Below, piece by piece: positions 21,761-33,400 of a DNA stretch of 64,000 nucleotides. A program made the translations under genes and the position numbers. Each line of letters starts with the position of its first letter. Positions within the stretch are counted from its first letter, which is position 1. Source of the stretch: Myrica gale. Lineage: Eukaryota; Streptophyta; Magnoliopsida; Fagales; Myricaceae. Location of the stretch: assembly GCA_963930655.1 (NCBI GenBank), contig OZ005607.1:19108374-19172373 (forward strand), read 5' to 3'. The notes beneath the pieces were generated by a model. The model did not search any database and was not told the DNA's origin. It saw nothing but the letters and a program-made list of their open reading frames with translations.

Positions 21761-24684
21761 TTAAGAGCGTCCCTCATTCTTCTGTACCCACCACTCCATA
21801 AACTTAACTTGGGAAGCCATGGTGTCCAACCTGTAAAGTTGCATCCAGTGGTTTGCAATTTCATGCCCAAATGTCCAACCAAACACACCTCCTGCTAGAA
21901 AGGACAGCCCAGCACCTGTGCAAACCAAGGGGCATAAAAACCTTGAAGCCTTAAAACGTTAATAGATAAATCACAAATTCACCTTACTTCTAATCCTCAC
22001 AGGACTTTGTAAACAAATTTCGAAGATCGGCAAATTAATCTCTTTCAGAGCCTCAAGATTCTACCAATTGAAGTCCATGACTTTTGAAATTATTCTAACC
22101 TCACATTATGGACAGCTAGAAACAAACTCATAGGCAGTAGTTTGGTACAAAAAGGTAAAACAGCTACTAGAAAAAAGAGGCAGTAGACTTGCCATGTAAG
22201 CTCCTTGAATATTTCCATGTAAAACCAGCAGTAGATACTGCTCCAATGACACTTCCTGTGAGACCAAACTTCACTGCTTCCCTAGCAGTTTTCAGCTGCA
22301 CGTACACAAGAACTAAATCAAACATTTCTCAGCAAACTACTTTGCGCTACAGACACTATGGACCATCAGAATACAACATTGGTCTGATTAGCAGAAATCT
22401 GCCTTCTGAGGATTCAATATTTAACAAGTAAATGCCTCGATGGAACTATTATACAGGCAACCCAAATTCAGAAGTCACTACCAAAGATCAGAAAAAAGAA
22501 AAGGAAAAAGAAAAGGAAGATGACCCAGCAAAGTGAACATTAACAAAGACGGGATAAGATTTCTCTTCTTATCACTGTAGAGAAAGGCGAAAGGGCCTCA
22601 CATGCGATGTTGCCCCTTTGTTTCTACCTCCTGTGCAGTTACTGTGTGGTTGACTTCGAACAGAAGTAATTCTTTGTTATTCATTAGTTGAGATGGGCAA
22701 AAATCAACCATATTTTTTGTCATCAACCTCAGTGATTAGCAGAGGATGATCATTTTTCTGATAAATATTGCCTCCACAGAGTATAACCCAACCCTCTCTA
22801 GTTAAGAATTCTAATTTCGCCTGATATTGTGAGTATCGTATGAGCAGACCAAACTGCTAGTAGATATCAATGCCACAAGAATACAACTCTTGACAGGTGG
22901 GAGAGCATCCAAAATGTTATCCATGCTAAAATTTTTACGGTGTCATGGAATTCCAGGAAAGAACCAATCAGGGAAACAAGGCGCTCTAACTGTATATACA
23001 AGGACAAAGAGGAGTGGGCATCCAAATGAAATAGCTCTTTCCTCATAGTAAAGTCAAGTGGAATCAAAGGGGTAAATGAGTTCACTGGTCTTCACTCATA
23101 CAAATTTGAAGTGTTAACACAATTACTGCACTTGAGCAATAGCATAATAACTTGATATATTAGCATTTACAATCTCAAATGAAAGAACCAAACATTCTTT
23201 CCACCAAAAATCCAATCAACTTAGGTCGGATTTACAAGGATTAAGATCCTCTACACTTCTCAGCCAATTCGGAGAGAGATAAACGCAACATATGGGTCAT
23301 AGAATATTTAATGTTGCTCAAGTGAAGTTTTAGGTAGTGTGATACAACATTTAATGCTTATTGTTTCTATCTCTCTCCGAATAACTCCAACACCGTACTA
23401 TTCTGACAGAAAATTACCAGATGTCATAGGAAACTAATCCTTGGAATAAATAATAATTACCATTCCAGCTTTTACTTTTGATGCTAGGCAATATAAGCAG
23501 GAAGGCAGGCAGGAAAAGAATCTTTGGAGGGCTGGACTGCAAAGATTCCTCTTTTTTTTTTTGTGTGGGAAACAGGGTGGCCTCCTTATTGCTTTGTCCC
23601 TGACTATGTCATCTCTGGCAAATGGTCATTGCTGCTTTTGAGGAGACTCCAAAATACTAAAGGAAAAGGAATTGACAAGGGAAGAGGGAATGGGCAAGTC
23701 CAAGGTGCACTTAACCACTACTGAAGTTTCCGATATCACACGCTTGGAAGTGCGAGGAAAAACACACTTGCATGAGCAACACCGTCTACATATTTTCGTA
23801 GCTCAACTGAACCAGGATTACATTCTTAATTGAGCTTTCTCTCAACTCAAAAATTCACAATCACAAGCTAAGTGGTTGGAGCTCAGAGATACAAGAAAAA
23901 AAGTAATGGCCTTTTTAATTTTTCTACAAACATATCCTATATATCCATCGGAGGCCTTTACTTTGGGGTCCAATAAAAAGCCTCAATGGAGACATTCCCT
24001 TCCCCTAAACCCACCCCACACCCCACGAATCTACCAATTATTGGTCTCAAATCTCACTTGGAAACGATTACCAGTAGTCAAGATAGTTTGATCAAAATCT
24101 ATCAAAATGTATTGAGCAATACCAGAATTACCTTTACTACCTCGCTATAACCCAAATTACATTGAAGTCACACAAGCATAAAAGGCCATGGCCAACTCAG
24201 AAGTGAAACGAATGCCAGAAATAAGTCATATTCGTATGGACTACCTATTCTGCAATCCATTAAATACATAAAATCAACCGACACATGAGAAAGGATAGAA
24301 AGAGTACGAAAATAACCCACAACATCACATTTGAAGATCCTTCACAAATAAGAAAGAATAGACAAAGCACCAAACCCAGAATTAAAGAAGCAGTAACCAG
24401 CCCAGAAAAAAAATAGAGGCAATCCCCAGATGAACAAAAGCCAAAAGCAATCTAGACAAGTAAGGAAAAATCCGAAGAGAGAGAATTACAGTTGGGCCGT
24501 GAACGGCGTCGGAAGCAATGAACTCCTCGACATCGGAGGCAGACCAGGCGGGGAGGGGCTTATCACGCTGGATGAATCTGGCATAGTTGTCCAAGAAGGA
24601 AAACCTCTCAGCCCAGAACTCCTTGTAGCCCTCCCAGTGCCTCTTCAAGAACGATTGCTGCGATTCTCCCGAAGTTTCTCCCAT
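21761..24684 (-). CDS. SDH6: Succinate dehydrogenase subunit 6
   Basis: A plant-specific small subunit of mitochondrial complex II; its biochemical role is poorly known, and it is thought to help anchor or assemble the complex in the inner membrane. Exons on the minus strand: 24684-24490, 22295-22193, 21915-21761; 150 codons. Exon 1 encodes MGETSGESQQSFLKRHWEGY... and ends in ASDAVHGPT. Exon 2 encodes LKTAREAVKFGLTG followed by a hydrophobic segment. Exon 3 encodes a second Gly-rich hydrophobic stretch (GLSFLAGGVFGWTFGHE), then a conserved LYRLDTMASQVKFMEWW tail. Intron 1 is GT-AG. Intron 2 must use ATG|GCAAGT as donor to keep the frame, i.e. a GC-AG intron. The length fits the family (about 140-150 aa). 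The plant SDH6 family assignment is by recalled sequence pattern. Confidence 0.92.
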
Positions 24685-25751
24685 TTCTCCTCAATTATAC
24701 AAATCTCTCTCTCGCTAGATTCCGTCTTAAAAGCTGCTCTATTCCTCCGACGCTGATAGTGATGACTGATGATGAAGGGGGAGCTGGGATTTCTCTCCGG
24801 TGAGTTTTCGTGTTGTGCTGTCCAATTGCCAATCAAATCCCACGACGTGGAAGATTAACGGGCAGTGTCCTTTTTTGCACATTACTCAAATTGTGGCATT
24901 TTATTTTTAAGGGCCTTAAAAAAAAACCTTCCTAGGCCAAAGTAAGAGTGTACAAAATGATGTTTGTTAACGAAAAGTTTTCAAATTCTTAAGAATTCTT
25001 TTTTTTAAAAAAAAATAATTTTTACAATCAAACATCAAAATTTTACACAAATTTCAATTTTCTGACTCTAATTTCAATATTTTTTTATGAAAAATATACA
25101 AAATCTTCTCTCTATATTTCTTAACAAAATCCAATAACAATGATTAAATTTTTTTACCAACTTTTCACAAACCCCATAAAAAGTTAAATTTCATATATTT
25201 TTACAAACTTCAACAACATCGTAGATCCGTTTAGACTTGATCGGTTGTCAGCTACTCTAGTTCAATCCTCAATACAATAATTTTGAAAATTTAAAGGTTC
25301 AGTTACGTCCTTGATTTGAAGGGTTGATAAATAGAACCGACTCAAGCCGACCCTTATTTTAATATAATTAACGGATTAATATGAATGTCATAGAGTAAAA
25401 AATACCCTCTGTGATTTTTGCTCTTGTACTGCATTAGGATGTTTATGATCATTCATTATTTACCTTTAGAGATTTTCGAATATTATTATAAAAGTTACAG
25501 ACTTTTATTAGAAAAAAAAGAAGTGAACTTGCTCCCCATTGGCCATTGTAAATATAAAAGCATAGGACCAATTATAAAAATAATCATGATAATGATCTCA
25601 TAAGCCTCGGGTTTCCACTTGCCCGCATCAAAACACGGCTCTTTTGAGTAGTGGCAAGCACCATCACAAGATGACAATGACATTAAGTCAATAAAAATGG
25701 TAATTAGACCATCACAATTAAATATTGAAAAGTTTATGCCAAAAAAAATAA
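24685..25751. other. SDH6 upstream region and AT-rich spacer
   Basis: 24685-24840 is the likely 5' UTR and proximal promoter of SDH6 (CT-rich on the minus strand). 24940-25230 is a MITE-like AT-rich block similar to 9318-9720. No gene. Confidence 0.4.
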
Positions 25752-26098
25752 GGGAAATTGACAATTTAGTCATTAGGTTTATAGCACGCTGGCGATTTAG
25801 TCACTAGGTTTCATTTTTTTACTATATGGTCACTGAGAATATATAGTTGTGACAATATGGTCTTACCGTCAAATTTTCGTTAATTTTTAATAGAATAGAA
25901 CGCGGTTGACAGCTACAAGTTTGCCCTTGCCGCAACGGTAAACAAACCAGTCGACCGCTATTCCCGTTAAAAACTAACGGAAGTTTGAGGGTAGGACCAG
26001 ATCGTCACAACTATATATTCTCAGTGACCATATAGTAAAAAAATGAAACCTAGTGACTAAATCGTCAGCGTGCCTAATGACTAAATTGCCAAATTCCC
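25752..26098. repeat. GGTCGACC-core MITE, copy 2
   Basis: Ends GGGAAATTGACAATTTAGTCA and, on the other strand, GGGAATTTGGCAATTTAGTCA. It carries the same CACTAGGTTTCAT, TTCGTTAATTTTTAA and CAGTCGACCGCT motifs as the copies at 10318 and 52085. The outer arms repeat the TTTAGTCACTAGGTTT motif. No matching TSD found. Confidence 0.75.
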
Positions 26099-27458
26099 TA
26101 TCATACATTTACTTTCAACCAATTATCATTAGAGTACAACAATTAACAAATTGTTCCTATTCATAGACCCACAACCAATTATCATTAGACCATACTAACT
26201 AACAAATTGTTCATATTCATAGATCCGCACTTAGGTTGTTTGATCAATTAGGATTTATATATACACAGAAATATATATTACATTTAGAAAAAAAAAATCA
26301 CTTTTCGCCCCGAACTATGAACGAAAAGTTATTAACCGGCTTGGAGTATAAATTTTGTTACATTTAGCTCAAAACTACTTGAAATCAAACACTCACCTAT
26401 AGTAGAATCCAACCATCAGATATTGTGAAACGTAACCTATTTATTTTCTGTACAGATCTTACCAGAGGGCGTTAATTGATTTAGTTTAGAGCTAAATGTG
26501 ACAAAAACTTGAATCCAAACTAGTATTTAGGCTATAATTCGAGAGTAAAAGTGAAGATTCTTAGAACACTTAACGAATTGTTACTTAATTTTGCAATGTA
26601 GTAACTAAACTCCTAATTAACTCTGCACATAGTTTCTATGACTTAATGTAATGTATTTGATAAGATGATTTGTTGAGAAAGCTCTCCAAGAAACGAGATT
26701 ATTCAATTTAATTATGATGAATTTATAATGAATCAGCTATCCGAATATATTCCAGCCATGGATTGGACCCATTTTCACCCTCTTGGGCATTGGCCTCCAC
26801 CGTATGGGCAGAGAACACTCGACAGTGCAACAATCAGAGAACTTTCCATGAAGAGATCAAAACAAACCAGCTTAACTTGTATGCATCCCTCCTCCAACAC
26901 CACTAAAACCACCACAGTTCCTATCAGAAGTACCCCAGCCGCCTCTCCTTTGTTGTGACCTTTGGGACTAATCCCAACTCCCTCTCATAAAGCCTTTGTG
27001 ATTTAAATGTTTGCTTTGCTTGGAGCAAAAAAAGAAAAAGACTGCCCCAGCTAGAAATGCAAGCAGATTACTCAATACACAATAAATAATCCAAGCCTGG
27101 AGGGTGTAATGATTCTGACCAAGAGATAAAGAACCAAAAAGGTGGTGCAGAGGAGGAGGGTAAGGTAGGATCCTCTATAAAGTTCAACCCTAATGAACAG
27201 GTAAAGATCCCAATCCCACTCTATCTCAAAAAGGCCAATCCATGTGTTTACATCTGTGATGACCACAGCATTTCCTGAAGAAAATCCTAGCAACTAACAT
27301 CCTCCCACAACACTCGAATGAACCTACAAAATGTGCATAGGAGGAAACCTACGCTTTCTTTTACAGCTATTCAAATTACAAGGGCAAAAGGAGTAAACCT
27401 ACTTACAATGATTATGAACACGGCCAAAAATTATCCAAGCCTCAAATTATATAATTCG
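26099..27458. other. Intergenic DNA and 3' flank of RFC1
   Basis: 26110-26250 has a short imperfect duplication (CAACCAATTATCATTAGA...AACAAATTGTTC twice). 26740-27300 is more GC-balanced and could include the RFC1 3' UTR; open frames at 26728-26958 (+) and 27072-27293 (-) show no known motif. Confidence 0.4.
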
Positions 27459-30400
27459 TCATCTCTTTCTCTTGGCACCAGCCCCTGAACCTCGCCCACC
27501 TTTCTTCTCAGTAGGTCCTGAACCACCTTTTCCTCTGCCAGCTGGTGTCTTCTTAGGAGCTGAGTTTCCTGTGCCCTTCAGATCCAATTCTACTTGCATT
27601 CCTACAATACATTAGGCACAGACAACATAACTCATCAAATATTCTACTCAATTCAAGGATACCAATCATCCAGATAATGCAAAAAGAAATGGAAGGGCAG
27701 TTTTGTTGATGCATTCCTGTTGAGAATGAAGAAGAAGAGAGATCTTTTGAACAGGAAAATTTGGTCACGTATATCTTCTATTTTGCCTTTTAAATCAAGA
27801 TATAGGTTAATACTCCAGATATCATGCGCAAGTGAGATACTATGACCAACCTTTTGAATTCAAACTTTGAAGTTCCAACTGCAGCTTCTCACTGTTGGCA
27901 GGGCCTTCTAAAATAATTACAAGGGAAGGTTAAAACAATCACTTCAACCACACACCATGATTAGATATGCCATGAATATGTTGGAAACCCAGAAAAATTA
28001 AGTCTGCATAAAAACATAAAAAAAATAATCTGTGCCATATTAGCTTACATCTCACTCAAACAGCTTCCTAAAGTTAATTTAAAAATTTGACAGGAATTTG
28101 CTAACATGCCATTACAAGTTTTCGCATTCTTGACAAGAAATCAGAGAAGGAAAACTGAGAGCACCAATTTAATCATCCCAGAAGAGAGGTCCCAGAAGAC
28201 AGGCTGGCTTCAGGAAAGCACAGACAAATAGTCTATGACATGTTTGCTTACACATCGAGAAAACAGCTTCCCAAAGGAAGTTGCACAGTTTGATATGAAT
28301 TTTCTAAACCTGCCATTAAGTCTTTTATATTGTTTGGAAAGAACTCTGGCAAATACCTGAGAAACATCCATTAGATTATCCAGATGACAAGCTGGCCTCA
28401 GCAGAATGTTTCATAAAAACTGCTTCTTATGCCATTCGTATTAGTATTGTGCACTTCAAATTCTAGGCTATTGCTATCTTATTTTGTCGTAAAAAATTTT
28501 TTGGAGGACAAAACTAAACAGGGCATCAAGGTATCTATCTCCTCGTTTTGCAATGTCTGTGAGAATGACATTGTTGGTCTGGGTTTTTGTTTTGGCATTG
28601 GGGGCAGGGGACATGTTTCCGCATTGCTATATAAGAATGATATATAACCGCACCAAGAAAGAAGGGTTGATAACTGGAGAAAAAAATTACATGCATAATA
28701 CAGTATTTTGAGGCCTAAGAAAGAAACATCACAAAATTGGTTGAAATCTATGCGGAAGAGTTAGATAATGAGAAGTTTCTGAGTTCAATGTTCCTTTAGA
28801 TGATGACAAAACCTCAACATAATAACACACCCAGAATACCTCACTCAGACAGAAACCTTGAAAATCAGTAACTGAGTAACATAAGTTTAGCACAGGGCAC
28901 TGGTCCTAGCGAAGCCTAAAAAGCATTTCAGTTGCGGTTTTTTTTTTGTCTCGAGTTTGGGGAGGTTGAGATGAATTACATGGAATTTGAGTTTCTACTT
29001 TCTACTACTCACTTGTATAGAGACCATTTCCATATTGTCAATCCATACAGAGTGAGTGATCTTTGTTGTCAACTTCGAAGTAGAGTGTTTAAAATTGTGG
29101 AGAACCATATAAGGAGGCAACAAATGTAATTGGTCCTAAACATAGGTGTATTTCCTTTTTCCTCTTTTTCTTCTCTCTGTCCAATCCCCAGTATCATCAA
29201 ATCATAGTTTGCCTCTTTCATCTTGTCAAAGCGTGGCACAATTTAATCTGAACTGAGGTAATACAGTGTTGGGAAGAAAGTGCGGAAGGGAATTCACCTT
29301 TATTTGTCTGTGCGCTAAATATGAAAAGCACCATCACATGATCAATCGAAACCTACGTTAAGTAGGAAGCTTACCCAACTCCTCTGTATCTGAAGAGTTT
29401 TCTTCTTCATTTTCTGCCAACGTGCCACCATCACCGTCAACTAATACATCATCAGCTGGCTCTAGAATTGCAGCAATCCGCTTTTTAGGAGCTTTTTTCA
29501 TTCCAGGAAGTGTGACTAAATTCGCAGCTCGTACCATTCTTGATTTGCTTCCTTCTTTGTAAGCTTTGGTGAGAGCAGCTTTCACAGCAGGCTGTATGCC
29601 ATCCAGTGGATTTGGATGCCCCTGATGGATAAAGATAACAATAAATCACCTTGAAGTTTAGAGGCAATTCTGATAACCGAGGTGAATGCAAAGCAGTTAC
29701 GGTACCTTAAATTTTGATAGCTCCACAATAGTATCAAAATCCTCCTGACTTACTGAGTAAATATTCATAAACTCAACAACCTTTTGAACGGCTTCATCCT
29801 GGTCATAATTTCAATCGAATAATGTACATTCATGAAATATTCCATTTTTACTTCACCCGCTTTTTCTAATTTGCATAAATTAGATAAATTGTGCTTCCAA
29901 CCTTAGGCAGCACCCGCAGTGGCTCCGTCAATCGTTTCAGAAGAAGAGTAAGGTACTCAACTCGCAGAGTTTCCCTGCGTCATTTAGCACAAGGGAGCAA
30001 TTAGACGAACTTGCTGAAAGGAAAGGCAATTAGACAGCTTGCAAGGGAGAAAGAAGCAGTGGCATATATGAGTACCAGAAGGATTAATAATACATACTCA
30101 CATTGGAAATGAGAGAATAAGAGTAGAACTGAACATGGAAGAAAACCCAATTAACTTCACTAGCTTTAAAATGCTTAGCTTTTACCAGAAAAACAAGAAC
30201 TGATCCTCAATTAGCAAAGTCTGCTTCAACTCAAACCAGGTAGATGACCTGGTACTCGCACTAGAAAAGTGATTTCTGAACTATGGATTCTAAAAGGTTG
30301 ACTTTAAGATTTGAATCTAACAAACAGGAGACAGGAAGAACGATTTTATATTAAACTAGACAACTTGAGTAATAGTTTTGAGCTTCTGTCGTGATAGTAA

Positions 30401-33400
30401 TCTTTTAATTTTTAAGTTCTTGGTATGAGTGCTTTCACAATGATCAGAACATCCCAAAAAGCACTTCGACAAATGTTACTAATTGACTTTTGTACAAAGC
30501 AATGATTGCTTATGCAGGAGCAAACAGTACAGATAGTGCCTATAAAGTTCAAGCTAAACCGCAGGATAAAGAAGCTACTTAGTTATGTACTATCAGCAGC
30601 CACATAAATATTACACAAGAGCAACTTTATGTGAAAGGATAAGACAGAAATTTGCAACTCCATTGTATGGTTGCTTAAGACCTTCAGTCTTTTCTCTTAA
30701 CAGAATTCGTGGTGGGTGATGCCGCAGAAGGCAATTGACGTGTATTTTTTTGGCAAGGAATATTTGGACAGCATAGAAACAGCTCGATTTAGAAGGCAGC
30801 CCCGCTTTGCCTTAAGTGGACAGTTTGGAGAGTGGAATAACTGCAACTTCAATGGGATTCAGTAAACTACTACTAGCTTATCAGAAAGGTTACAGGAACC
30901 TCACAACCATTCCAACCTCGGTCCATTTCCTCACTAACTGAGCAATGAAGCGAGGAGACACAAAAGTTTTAAGTTGCAACTATAAACGACAAAAATAAAT
31001 ATGTATATGTATGCAGTATAGCTTCATAAAGCCATGTGCTGTAGGAAATGATGACTTTGCAGTTAATTGATAATTCACTTCCCTATTCTTACCAAAAACC
31101 AAATCCTTAAGCACGCATTGGAAAAATATGCAAGCATGATATAGTTTACTCTCCACATGTATCTGAACACTTCCAAATAGGACAAGGACATGAGATTATA
31201 ATAGGCCAAATTGGAAGATGGAATAGAGATTCACCTTCCCGAACTAGATTCACGAGAAGCAAGAAGATGAACATGTAAATCCTCCATAAGCCTCAGATTT
31301 TTGCCCATTGTTGAATTCTTTCCTAGCCAACCTCCAAATCTATTGAAATTTCGCTCTCCCTGCAGACATGATTCCAACTTGTGATATCAAGCATCAAGAA
31401 TAGGACATGCTCGCTTCAGGAAGTATGCGTGGGGACAAAATTAGAGCAAAAGTCTGAATTTTATGCATCTATCAGCCACAAGCATCACGAATCCTACCCT
31501 GTTGGGGAGATAAATACTTGGGGAGTCTCCTAGTAGGCTCACAATATAACACGTAGGGACACCACTCAACCTAAAAGCTTAAGCCTATAGGTTTGGGCCC
31601 AACTATGCTATATTAACCACCCACACTTGTGACTTCTTTCCAATGTGGGACTCAATCTTTTTACCCTCACACGTTCATATTCAACATACTCCAATGCACT
31701 TAAAGCAGTTTAACAAATGTAGTGCACACATGTTGTCCCTCGCATACAGCTATGGATGTTCCACTGCCAAAATACAGAATTGATCATGTTGCTCACATGA
31801 AATAGAAGTTTCTTACCTGTTCCAGTGTTTCCCTCTGTCCATGCAGTAACGCAGCACTGATTATAAGAAAAAATAAATAATAAATTATTAACACCAACTA
31901 AGAATTCCAAAATCAGGAGACCAAGTAACAAAACCTTGTGATTGCAAGAGCTGAATTAAGGCCACATACGGGATTATACATGACACAAGGGACCCACTTT
32001 GAGAGAGCTGCCACTGTCGATAACGTCGAATCTGTACATTGATTATGTCTCCATCACCGATAGATTCAGCAGCATGGGCAATCAAGTTCATACGTTTGAT
32101 TCCATTGTCATCCTTCCCAACCAAACTTGGCTTGTAGTTAATATAATTTTCCTGCCACATCAATAAATCATTTATAAGAAAAGGAAATGGAGATGGAGTT
32201 GATGTTTTACAACGCATTGCTTCAGCATCCAACAGATGAACAAGGACAAATGTACTTGTAAACCCCAACAAAAGAGGGAATTTTTATGAAAGAGGACGCA
32301 TCAATACTACTTCTATGCAAAAGGAGAATAGGAACCAAATCAGTAAAGAATGAAAACTGGACAGGAGAAGCCTAGGTATAATGAAATTGAAAGAGAGACA
32401 AGAGCAACGGAACCTTAGACATATGGAACTGCATTTCAAAAAGACAAAGAAAGAGGGGGAGAAGAAGGGGGGGAGTGGGAAGGGATTTTAACTGTACAGT
32501 AGTATGTTTTCCCCTAATCTTTACCTTTATTTTTCTTGCCCAATAAAGGACATGTCTGTAAAAGGTAAAAGAACTAGCCATTAGAGATCATTTGTGATCA
32601 TTTTCCAATTTCCACAATTTTTACACCGTCTAGACTTCAAGACAATATGACTTTCTTGGTGACCATTTTGACCACTTTCTTTCCTAGAGACTTGGCCATG
32701 ACTCTGGAATTAAAGAGCATGTAAGATGTCAAAAAAGAACTTTCAAATTATATTCCCATGCAAAATACAAAGAAAATGCAGAATTGTGGTGGATAATATT
32801 CCCCCAGCATTTCCACTTGAAGAAATTCTGGCTAAACAATACGTACTTTCTCTAGACATGTTTTTATTCCGCTTACTTGTTCTAGATAAAAGAGGTCAAC
32901 TAAGCAATACACATGTTTTTTTCTTAATTCAGCTACATAAGTTGAGCCAGCAACATAGTGACTGAAACTGCTGAACAGGCTACCACTCATGTCGACTCTG
33001 ATATGTAATAGTCACTTTCTTCCTGTACTCAATTTCAAGTAGCACAATGGGAACTACATTTGTGGATTTCATTGTTGGAGAATTCTGCAGGACCAATTCA
33101 TCACCATGCAGTGTAGAATTCCTTTGCAATTGATAAGTTCAAAACCCCAACGAAAGAGCAAGGAAAGAACCTGAATAAGTAGAGGGACAAGATCAGGATC
33201 GCTCATGCTCAGGTCGATCCGCTGGTCCATCCTCAACTTCCCTGCATTAAAACCAAACAGCCTAGAAGGCCATGGAAAGGATGAAATGTAAATGTGAAAA
33301 CTAGGTAAAGGATAAGGTATAAAGCCTACAAGTTAGCAATGAGGCGTACATAAGTGATATTTACTTGATAAAGGACGGGTTGTAATCATGTAAGCTCATA

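Noticed and set aside
26728..27293. Possible small gene between SDH6 and RFC1
   Set aside because: Frames on both strands lack motifs; more likely 3' UTR or spacer.
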